Below, one piece after another: positions 1 through 7,305 of a DNA stretch of 64,000 bases. Position 1 is the stretch's first letter, and each line of letters opens with the position of its first letter. The translations under genes were made by a program, and so were the position numbers. This stretch comes from Candidatus Neomarinimicrobiota bacterium (lineage in GTDB: Bacteria; Fidelibacterota; JAANXI01), in the NCBI GenBank assembly GCA_021734025.1, contig JAIPJS010000004.1, positions 124,001 to 188,000 of the forward strand. Reading direction: 5' to 3'. The notes below the pieces were generated by a model. That model was not told the origin of the DNA and did no database searches. It saw only the letters and a list, made by a program, of their open reading frames with translations.

Positions 1-43
1 GCATCTATATTGATAGCGTCTGTTCACCTTCGGAACTTCCGCA

Positions 44-1381
44 ATGACCACACAACATAAATTTTACCATTTCGGCATTGTCCTAGCAATAGTGCTGCTG
101 CTCCCTCTCTCCATCTCCGCACAACAAAACCGGGTGCATGTGATGACCGTGGAAGGCGTTATCGGTCCGGTCACGGCTGAGTTCATAAATAGTGAACTCG
201 ACGCCGCTACCAACGCCAATGCCGAAGCCCTGATTATCCAGCTGGATACACCTGGTGGACTCATGACCGCCATGCGATCTATTGTTAAGACCGAATTAAA
301 TGCCGAAACTCCTGTAATTATGTATATATCACCGAAGGGCGCTCAGTGTGCGTCGGCCGGAGTATTTATCTCATACGCCGCACACATCTTTGCCATGGCG
401 CCGGGCACGAACGTCGGATCGGCCTCGCCGGTCACGCTTGGCGGCGGTGGTGCCACGCCCGGCACCGAAGGCCAGCAGGACACCACCCAGTCCGAGACCA
501 TGATGAAAAAGGTTACGAACGATGCGGTGGCACAGATCAAGTCCATTGCCGAGCAGCGAGGCCGGAACGGTGAATGGGCGGAAGAGGCCGTGCGCGAAGC
601 GGTAAACATCACCGAGTACGAGGCGCTGGAACTCAACGTTATCGATTACATATCGCCATCCCTGGATAGTCTGCTGGCACAAATCGACGGAGACACAGTG
701 GAGGTTGCTTCCGGGGAAACCGTCATTCAAACCGGCAATGCACAGATCGTTTATCGTGAAAAAAGTACCCGGTTTAAAATTCTGGATACTATCAGCCATC
801 CGAATGTGGCATACATATTAATGATGCTCGGATTTTACGGCCTCTTTTTCGAGCTGAGTAATCCCGGCACTATCTTTCCTGGCGTTATAGGCGCCATCTG
901 TCTGATCCTGGCGTTTTTCGCATTTCAGGTGCTGCCTATCAACTACGCCGGTATCGCATTAATTATATTGGCTATTATTCTTTTCATTGCCGAAACCCAG
1001 GTGCCGAGTTTCGGCCTGCTCACCGCCGGAGGAGTCGCTTCTATGGTAATCGGATCAATTATGCTGATTGACACGCCGGAACCGTTTTTCCGGGTAACCT
1101 GGAGTGTTATCATTCCTGTAGTCGTCACAACCGTTCTATTCTTCGTCTTTGCCCTGGGCATGGCGCTAAAAGCCCAAAAGAGTAAAGTTATCACCGGGGT
1201 GGAAGGTATTGTCGGCGAGATCGGCATTGCCGAAACGCCGATCCACCAATCCGGCACAGTTGCGGTGCACGGCGAGACGTGGACGGCAGTGAGCGACGAA
1301 CCGATCCCCGAGGGGACGGAAGTCCGGGTGGAGGAAGTCCGGCAGATGAAGATTAAGGTGAGTCCGGTTCACAACAACTGA
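44..1381 (+). CDS. Long-form NfeD protein with ClpP-class serine protease domain
   Basis: Membrane-anchored protease of the long NfeD family (445 aa). Residues 1-26 look like a signal peptide ending before QQ. Residues 30-230 form a ClpP/S49-like domain in which S104 of the ASAG motif is the likely nucleophile and K155/K156 the likely base, by analogy with the archaeal PH1510 protease. Several membrane segments span about 250-375, and a C-terminal OB-fold NfeD domain covers about 385-440. An in-frame stop lies at 11-13, so the ATG at 44 is the first usable start, although its ribosome site is weak. The slipin gene follows 54 bp downstream; the protease-stomatin pairing is a classic conserved operon in which the protease is thought to cleave the stomatin C-terminus and act on membrane quality or microdomain organisation. 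Confidence 0.93.
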   Translation: MTTQHKFYHFGIVLAIVLLLPLSISAQQNRVHVMTVEGVIGPVTAEFINSELDAATNANAEALIIQLDTPGGLMTAMRSIVKTELNAETPVIMYISPKGAQCASAGVFISYAAHIFAMAPGTNVGSASPVTLGGGGATPGTEGQQDTTQSETMMKKVTNDAVAQIKSIAEQRGRNGEWAEEAVREAVNITEYEALELNVIDYISPSLDSLLAQIDGDTVEVASGETVIQTGNAQIVYREKSTRFKILDTISHPNVAYILMMLGFYGLFFELSNPGTIFPGVIGAICLILAFFAFQVLPINYAGIALIILAIILFIAETQVPSFGLLTAGGVASMVIGSIMLIDTPEPFFRVTWSVIIPVVVTTVLFFVFALGMALKAQKSKVITGVEGIVGEIGIAETPIHQSGTVAVHGETWTAVSDEPIPEGTEVRVEEVRQMKIKVSPVHNN

Positions 1382-1435
1382 TACAAAACAATCCGCGCCG
1401 CCCGGCGTGGTGAACTTAAAAATAAAGGAGTCGCT

Positions 1436-2218
1436 ATGGATTTGAATATTCTTATACCAATCCTTGTCGTTCTGATTGTCATCCTGGCCTCGGCCATACG
1501 CGTCCTAAAAGAGTACGAACGCGGTGTCATTTTCCGGCTGGGCCGGGTGGTCTCTGCTTCGAAAGGCCCCGGGTTGATCTTCCTGATCCCGGTTATCGAT
1601 CGCATGGAAAAGGTAAGTCTGCGGACTATCGTCATGGACGTGCCGCCACAGGATATTATCACCAAGGATAACGTCTCTGTGACAGTCAATGCCGTTATCT
1701 ATTTCAGAGTACTTGATCCCAACAAGGCCGTGGTGGAAGTGGAAGAGTACCTGTACGCCACCTCCCAGCTGGCCCAGACCACATTGCGGAGTACCCTCGG
1801 TCAGCATGAACTGGACGAACTCCTGTCGGAACGTGATAAAATCAACCATAGTTTGCAGGAGATTATTGATCGACATACTGATCCATGGGGGATTAAAATC
1901 AGTAATGTTGAAGTTAAACACGTGGATCTTCCCAAAGAGATGCAGCGGGCCATGGCGCGGCAGGCCGAGGCCGAGCGTGATCGGCGGGCCAAGGTTATCA
2001 ACGCCGAGGGTGAATATCAGGCAGCCAACCGCCTCGCGGAAGCGGCGACCGTCATTGGCGATCATCCCATGGCGATGCAGCTGCGATTCCTGCAGACCTT
2101 GACCGAAGTGGCGGCGGAGAATAACTCCACCACCGTCTTCCCGGTGCCGGTGGATCTGTTCGAGCCCTTTCTGAAAAAGATGGCGAAGTCAGACTCCAAA
2201 TCCGGATCGTCTGAATAA
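1436..2218 (+). CDS. Slipin / stomatin-like SPFH-domain membrane protein
   Basis: SPFH-family protein (260 aa) expected to oligomerise on the inner membrane and form microdomains together with the NfeD protease encoded just upstream. One N-terminal transmembrane helix (about residues 2-22) precedes the SPFH/band-7 domain (about 23-190), followed by a helical region rich in Ala, Glu and Arg (about 165-215) typical of the stomatin coiled coil. The C-terminus is hydrophobic near 235-250, the kind of site cleaved in archaeal p-stomatin. The start has an excellent AAAGGAG site eight bases upstream. Length and sequence pattern are normal for bacterial slipins, so I see nothing degenerate here. The separation from nfeD by 54 bp suggests co-transcription. 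Confidence 0.93.
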   Translation: MDLNILIPILVVLIVILASAIRVLKEYERGVIFRLGRVVSASKGPGLIFLIPVIDRMEKVSLRTIVMDVPPQDIITKDNVSVTVNAVIYFRVLDPNKAVVEVEEYLYATSQLAQTTLRSTLGQHELDELLSERDKINHSLQEIIDRHTDPWGIKISNVEVKHVDLPKEMQRAMARQAEAERDRRAKVINAEGEYQAANRLAEAATVIGDHPMAMQLRFLQTLTEVAAENNSTTVFPVPVDLFEPFLKKMAKSDSKSGSSE

Positions 2219-2259
2219 TTGCACCACACCCGGCTGTTTGTGATTACCGGTTTAATTCC

Positions 2260-2274
2260 TACCTTATTAAGGTA
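2260..2274. promoter_or_regulatory. Perfect 15-bp palindrome upstream of the Ni-SOD gene
   Basis: TACCTTA-T-TAAGGTA, two 7-base arms around one base, lies 44 bp before the sodN start. A looser inverted pair (CCGGTTTAAT near 2248 and ATTAACCGG near 2298) surrounds it. It could be an operator for a metal or redox regulator. It does not match the Nur or Fur consensus that I know, and no T-run follows, so a terminator is unlikely. Function is inferred only from position and symmetry. Confidence 0.35.
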
Positions 2275-2317
2275 TCAAAGGAAAATCGTTAAATTGCATT
2301 AACCGGGAGATGATTAT

Positions 2318-2827
2318 ATGGGTAAAAAAGTAGTAACCGTTGCCATTATGGCGATGCTGTCGCTCTTTCTTTCCAAAGAAGTGATGGCGCATTGCCAGCT
2401 GCCGTGTGGAATTTACGGTGACAATATGCGCATCATGAGTATCGATGAGCATATTACGACCATCGAAAAATCCATGCGGCTAATCAAGGAGCTCCAGAAA
2501 AATCCATCGGAGAATATGAACCAGATCGTCCGCTGGGTGAATAACAAGGAAAACCACGCCGACGAACTGACGGACATCCTGACCTATTATTTTATGGCGC
2601 AGCGGGTCAAGATTCCTGAAGAGAAAAGCGGCGAAGCATATAAGAAGTATAGCACCCAGCTGGAACTGCTGCACGGCATGATGATCTCCGCCATGAAGGC
2701 TAAGCAGACCACTGATCACAAACACGTGGAAAAGCTCCGCAGCCAGCTAGACAAATTCGTGAACGCCTACTTCAGCGAGGAAGACCGGATGCACCTGCAA
2801 AAAGAGCACGGACTTGGAGGCGAATAA
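2318..2827 (+). CDS. sodN: Nickel superoxide dismutase with export signal
   Basis: Ni-SOD converts superoxide to hydrogen peroxide and oxygen. The family's nickel hook is HCxxPCGxY at the mature N-terminus, where the His amino group, the His side chain and two Cys bind Ni. Here the hook is H25-C26-Q-L-P29-C30-G-I-Y33. Residues 1-24 form a Lys-start, hydrophobic, VMA-ended signal peptide, so signal peptidase cleavage after A24 would directly expose His as residue 1. The rest (about 145 aa) is the expected four-helix bundle length. Most described Ni-SODs carry a short propeptide removed by the SodX protease; no sodX is visible beside this gene. A palindrome sits 44 bp upstream. The start follows a GGGAGA ribosome site. 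Confidence 0.93.
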   Translation: MGKKVVTVAIMAMLSLFLSKEVMAHCQLPCGIYGDNMRIMSIDEHITTIEKSMRLIKELQKNPSENMNQIVRWVNNKENHADELTDILTYYFMAQRVKIPEEKSGEAYKKYSTQLELLHGMMISAMKAKQTTDHKHVEKLRSQLDKFVNAYFSEEDRMHLQKEHGLGGE

Positions 2828-3646
2828 AACAGTGAGATAGTGTTCAGGGAACAAAAGGTATTGCGTATTGCGTACTGCGTATTACGTATCAAAAAACTGT
2901 CGGTGTTCCCTGCTGCGGCGGGGTCACCGGCAGTTTGGGTATAAAAGGCGCCGACAACTTAAAGGCATATTCCGCAAATCACCGTCGGCGGGCCTGGCAG
3001 GGATCACCGACGGGACAGTTGAGTCATTCCGACCGAACGTCAGTGAGCGGAGGAATCTCGTATAGGAACCTCTGGGGATAAACTGACCAGATCCTCCGTC
3101 CCGCCCAGGCGGGACTCCGCTCAGGATGACTTACTTTTTATTCCGCTCTATAAGCTATTTATTTATAGCGGAACGGAGTGCAACCGACGGTATCGCGAGT
3201 CACGGTTCCCAAAACATCACCATCTGAAGCGATGGCTACCAACCAGGTCATCATCAGAAATTATGATGGAAGTAACCACTTTAACGGCAATGATTTCATT
3301 GGAAAATGAAGAAGTGGAAAATTGATTAGTTATTGGACAGAGAAAAATGCCGCATATTTAGTGTCCAAGTGTTTCACACTAACCGTTTTGCATAAATATT
3401 AATCCGATCTTCTTCATACGCAATACGCAGTACGGACTTGTGTGGAACACCTGGACACTAATACTTCAACAATATCACCTAAAATGAATTTTGAAAAAAC
3501 CGATTAAGATTAGGAGTACGATTAAGATTAAGAAACACCAACCTGAACACCCGAACACTATAACACTATTGGAGCATCCCGAAACTATCTCACTCCATTC
3601 ACGTTGTAGAGAAAATTATAAAAGATCGAAGCCCAGGTAAAAAAAC
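2828..3646. repeat. Gene-free 0.8-kb mosaic of palindromic and short tandem repeats
   Basis: No gene is supported here; ORFs in it are translations of repeats. In order it holds: a 7-bp tandem array (TTGCGTA-like, four units, 2861-2888); a CTGTCGG/CCGGCAG hairpin (about 2897-2935); a composite element (about 2979-3132) joining an ACCGTCGGCG...CACCGACGG stem to a GAGTCATTCCGACC...CTCAGGATGAC inverted repeat; a 21-bp inverted repeat (3359-3379 and 3440-3460, two mismatches) enclosing three TACGCAA-like 7-mers (3417-3437); a GATTAAGATTA-type repeat (3501-3533, second copy at 51.9 kb); and three AACAC units at 8-bp spacing (3546-3566). The element types recur elsewhere in the window. Confidence 0.85.
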
Positions 3647-4681
3647 ATGCACGAAGCAAAATACTACGAAAAGTTAGGCGACAATAAAGTACACTGTTAT
3701 CTCTGTCCCCGGCACTGCAAGATCGGGGACGGTCAGCCCGGATTCTGCTTTATCCGGACCAACGATGGCGGCACCCTGTACCAGCGCGCGTACAATCAGC
3801 CGTACGCAATTAACATCGATCCCATAGAAAAGAAACCGCTCTTCCACTTTCATCCGGGGACGGATATCCTCTCCATCGGCACCGCAGGATGCAACATGGG
3901 TTGCAAATTCTGCCAGAACTGGGATATCTCCAAGGCGAAGCACGATCACGATCGGGCATTCGACTTCACTCCGGAAGCTGCCAGTGACACGGCCAGGAGC
4001 AATAACTGCCTGAGCATGGCGTATACTTATAATGAGCCGACCATCTGGGCCGAGTACGTGGAAGACCTGAGCCGGGAAGCCCGCTCCAAAGGCTTATACA
4101 ATGTGATGGTCACCAACGGCTACATTACGCCTGAAGTTATCGACGATGTGTACGAAAATATCGACGCGGCCAACGTGGATCTGAAGGCGTTTACAGAGCG
4201 ATTTTACAGCAAGATCACACTGACGCATCTGGAGCCGGTGCTGGAGGCACTGAAACTCCTGCAGGAGAAAGGCATCTGGATCGAGTTGACTACTTTAGTA
4301 ATTCCCGAGCAAAACGATTCCAATGATGAATTCCGCGAGATGTGCGAGTGGGTCATCGATAATCTCGGGCCGGATGTGCCGATGCACTTCACGGCGTTCC
4401 ACCCGGATTACAAGATGAAGGATACGTCGCATACTCCTTCTTCAACACTTGAGCATGCGAGAGATATCGCCATGGATATCGGTGTGCAATACGCTTACGT
4501 CGGAAACGTTTACAGCGACAACGCCAACACCTACTGTCCGAATTGCGGTGAGCTCTTAATCCAGCGTAACTGGCTCGCCATACTGGACTACAATATTGAT
4601 GACAACCGCTGCTCGGGATGCGGGGAGTCAATACCCGGCCACTTCGAGCACGCCGCAATCAAACGAAATATATTTAACTGA
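3647..4681 (+). CDS. amrS: AmmeMemoRadiSam-type radical SAM enzyme (AmrS-like)
   Basis: Radical SAM protein (344 aa) related to pyruvate formate-lyase activating enzymes. The N-terminus has four cysteines (C17, C20, C24, C34) in a CxxCPRxC arrangement. The [4Fe-4S]/SAM motif is C82-x3-C86-x2-C89 with the family-typical GCNMGC...FCQNW surroundings. The C-terminus holds a CPNCG...CSGCG zinc-ribbon-like pair, normal for AmrS. The substrate of this family is not established. Its usual partners, the Memo and AMMECR1 proteins, are not adjacent: repeats flank both sides. The alternative label, PFL-activating-like, describes the same architecture less precisely. The start at 3647 is the first ATG of the frame and has only a weak GGTAAA-like ribosome site. 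Confidence 0.9.
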   Translation: MHEAKYYEKLGDNKVHCYLCPRHCKIGDGQPGFCFIRTNDGGTLYQRAYNQPYAINIDPIEKKPLFHFHPGTDILSIGTAGCNMGCKFCQNWDISKAKHDHDRAFDFTPEAASDTARSNNCLSMAYTYNEPTIWAEYVEDLSREARSKGLYNVMVTNGYITPEVIDDVYENIDAANVDLKAFTERFYSKITLTHLEPVLEALKLLQEKGIWIELTTLVIPEQNDSNDEFREMCEWVIDNLGPDVPMHFTAFHPDYKMKDTSHTPSSTLEHARDIAMDIGVQYAYVGNVYSDNANTYCPNCGELLIQRNWLAILDYNIDDNRCSGCGESIPGHFEHAAIKRNIFN

Positions 4682-4694
4682 CAAACAAATAATA

Positions 4695-4926
4695 GCACGC
4701 AGATGACGCGGAAACGACAGGACTACTGATGATAAAAAGAATAAAACGAATTTTTAGGTAGCCGCGAAGAGACGCGAATTGGCACAAAGTTAAAACAGAT
4801 AATTTCCAATGAATAACCCCATAAGAGCGGGCGACTTTTTCTGTATTCGTGTCCCTTCGTGTACCTTAGCGGCTAATTCTTTGTCATTATCTGTGTTGAT
4901 CCGTTGTTTCCGCGTCATCTGCGTGC
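4695..4926. repeat. 232-bp inverted-repeat element downstream of amrS
   Basis: The outer 24-base arms (4695-4718 and 4903-4926) are inverted copies with one mismatch (GCACGCAGATGACGCGGAAA core). Inside, AGCCGCGAAGAGACGCGAA near 4759 and a TTCGTGTACCTTAGCGGCT segment near 4857-4875 form a second, looser inverted pair. No reading frame is supported. The right arm ends seven bases before the stop codon of the convergent peptidase gene, so the element sits exactly in the gap between two convergent 3' ends. Confidence 0.75.
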
Positions 4927-4932
4927 CATTCC

Positions 4933-6402
4933 TTACTCCGTATAATACTCAATCACATTAATAATCGCCTGTTCGCAGACGGTGCAGTACGGTTTTGATC
5001 CCTTGGAGAACATGATACAGTCCAGCATAGGCCGGTAGAGTCCTTCGGAGGAATACCCCGCGCCCTCGAATGCGCCGACTTTGTCGGCATACGGGCTGTT
5101 TTCGAGGAAGGCATCCAGCTTGTCAGCGTGTTCTTTGGAGAGCTGCTCCGACTTTTCTTCCAGCTCAGCAATCTCGTCCTCAGGAGCATCGTTCCGCTTC
5201 ATCCGGGCGATCTTATCGTTCAGTTCGCCGCGGATTCTCTGGTAGGAATTACTCATACTATCGTACTTCGCCTTGGCCCACGGCGTCGGGATTTCGAGGC
5301 CCTCCGATGTGTATTTCTCCCATTTCACGTTTGGCAGATCAAGGAGCGCCGTTATATTCGGCTCGGTCGGTTCAACACCTTGTGGGTAAAAATCGTTGTA
5401 TGCCGTCGACGAGGTGTAGTATTCGTCGCCGAGTCCGGCGAACGAATGTCCGAACTCGTGCACGAACAGGTACTCGTACCACTGGTTGTCCGAAGTAAAC
5501 GTGCAGTAGAGGTTATAAATTCCACCACCGCCGTATCGGGAAGAATTCACCATGACGAACAGCGCATCGTACGGCACGGCGCCGGCGATATCCCGCATTG
5601 TTTTGTTGTCATCTACAAGGAGATACCGGGGCGATCCCAGCGAATTGAAGCTGGAGTTGATGGCAGTATTCCTGAACGATCCGTGGGTCGGTTGGTCAGT
5701 CCCGGATTCATCGGACGGTTTGAACACACCGTAGACATTGAATTTATCCATGTGACTTTTATACGGCTCCTGTTTGAAGAAGACCTTCTTAAACTTTTCC
5801 AGATCGGATTTGACCTTCTTCAGCTGGGATGCCGTATATCCCTCCGCCAGGATGGCTACGTCAACGCTGGTATGCGGATCGCCTGACTTCACGACGTTAA
5901 TTACTTCGATATCTTTGTCCGCAGGCTCTTTGATTATGTTCACGTCATCCGGATCGATTGTCTGGCTAAATACCTCGTGGAGTTTATTCTGTTTGTCCCG
6001 GGATTCGATAGCCAGTCGGACTGAATCTCTGGGATACGGAATCAGTACCGACTCGTGGTAGGTGCGTTTAATGCCCTTTTGCGCCGGCGTGGTGGTCTGG
6101 TATTCGCCGAAGATGCTGTCAAATCCTCTGGAATAAAGCAGTTTATCAGAATCAACATCATAGACTTTGACATAGTACCGCCCCTGGTTGAACTGGTCAA
6201 TAAGATTCGTGGTCGTTCCGGCCCACTCGCCTTCCTGGTAGAGTTCGTCCAGCGCAAATGTTTGCTCATCAGAATCACCAGTGTGATGATAATCGACGCG
6301 AAGGGTTTTATTTTCGAACCAAGTTTCGAAGTTGGGTTGTTGTGCGAACACAAACGTTGATAGAAAAAAGGCAATGAGGATCGGGTAGAGTAGTTTTTTC
6401 AT
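4933..6402 (-). CDS. Exported M64-family zinc metallopeptidase
   Basis: Secreted peptidase of family M64 (IgA peptidase M64 / DUF4932-like group), 489 aa from the ATG at 6402, which has an AGGAGA ribosome site and begins a clear signal peptide (MKKLLYPILIAFFLSTFVFA). A 36-residue upstream extension of the frame lacks both and is rejected. The zinc site is H315-E-x-x-H319 followed by D326-E-Y-Y, the family signature. An N-terminal beta domain (about 25-190) precedes the catalytic part. Unusual is a Lys/Glu-rich, probably coiled-coil insertion at about residues 380-440, before the conserved YRPMLDCIMF and CTVC segments. Substrate unknown; IgA cleavage should not be assumed. It appears monocistronic. 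Confidence 0.88.
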   Translation of the reverse strand: MKKLLYPILIAFFLSTFVFAQQPNFETWFENKTLRVDYHHTGDSDEQTFALDELYQEGEWAGTTTNLIDQFNQGRYYVKVYDVDSDKLLYSRGFDSIFGEYQTTTPAQKGIKRTYHESVLIPYPRDSVRLAIESRDKQNKLHEVFSQTIDPDDVNIIKEPADKDIEVINVVKSGDPHTSVDVAILAEGYTASQLKKVKSDLEKFKKVFFKQEPYKSHMDKFNVYGVFKPSDESGTDQPTHGSFRNTAINSSFNSLGSPRYLLVDDNKTMRDIAGAVPYDALFVMVNSSRYGGGGIYNLYCTFTSDNQWYEYLFVHEFGHSFAGLGDEYYTSSTAYNDFYPQGVEPTEPNITALLDLPNVKWEKYTSEGLEIPTPWAKAKYDSMSNSYQRIRGELNDKIARMKRNDAPEDEIAELEEKSEQLSKEHADKLDAFLENSPYADKVGAFEGAGYSSEGLYRPMLDCIMFSKGSKPYCTVCEQAIINVIEYYTE

Positions 6403-7305
6403 GTGTCTTCTCCTGAATGAAAATTTATAACTTGTGAGAGATTTAAATATATTGACAACGGGAATGGAGTACAACCACCGCTTCGCAATTTGCCCCAGCG
6501 GAGATTGCAAAACTAAATATTTTTACTATAGCCTTGGAATTCTATTCCAAGATGTACCCCCATCAACAGATTCCCATCCGGGCGGGATCGGTGTCGGTTC
6601 CTGGTCATGTTTGCAATAACTGTCAGCGACGCTGGGAGCGGTCACCGACAGGAAACGCGAGTCATCCCGACAGAGTACCAGCGAACAAAGGAATCTCGTG
6701 AAAAAAACCTCCAGAGTGTAATTTGCGAGATCCTTCCCCAGAGGGATCCCTCCGGGACGGCTCGCTCCGATCGCTCAGGATGACCAATGTGTCTCAATTC
6801 TGTGGTGCAGGCGAAAGGTCAGGCGGTAATTAACAACACAACTCCATCCCCTGGCCCCTTCCTCTTCGAAAGAGGAAGGGGAACGCATCTACAAAGCTTT
6901 AAAATCGCATCTCTCCCTCTCTTCGGAAGAGAGGGAGACTAAGAGGGTGAGTTGTGTTTGAAAGCGTGAGTCATCCCAACTGAGCACAGCGAGCGGAGGG
7001 ATCTCGGGGAGTACTCTCCGGTGTTATAATTACCAGATCCTTCGGCTCGTCAAAAGACGACTCGCTCAGGATGACTGGTGGAGCTAGGTCTTATGGAAAA
7101 GGAAAAAACCGAGTCATTCCGACGGAACCCGGTGTTCAGGGCGATTGTCCCGGAAGGGACTCCTTTGGAGGAGGAATCCCGTGAAGGCACCTCCGAGGTG
7201 AATCTGCCCAGATCCTTCCCCGCAGGGATCCCATTGGGGCGACTGCGTTCGGCTGTCGCCGAACTCCGCTCAGGATGACTATGAATTATCGACGGTGAAG
7301 TATCA
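6403..7305. repeat. 0.9-kb gene-free block of four palindromic elements
   Basis: From left to right: a CTGTCAG...CCGACAG hairpin (6620-6651); three composite elements with GAGTCATYCC left ends and CTCAGGATGAC right ends (6659-6784, 6968-7076, 7111-7280); and between the first two a nested palindrome (6835-6958) whose 10-base outer arms AACACAACTC/GAGTTGTGTT enclose two perfect 12-bp-stem hairpins (6855-6881 and 6912-6938). The third composite copy is open in one frame for about 66 codons, but the same peptide arises from the copy near 24.0 kb, so it is repeat translation, not a gene. Confidence 0.85.

Noticed and set aside
5128-5886. 252-codon plus-strand frame opposite the M64 peptidase gene
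   Set aside because: Shadow frame; the minus strand has a signal peptide, ribosome site and zinc motif.
7078-7278. 66-codon plus-strand frame with ESFRRNPVFRAIVPEG peptide
   Set aside because: The same peptide arises from another copy of the composite repeat (23885-24097, minus strand), so it is repeat translation. Neither copy has other gene features.
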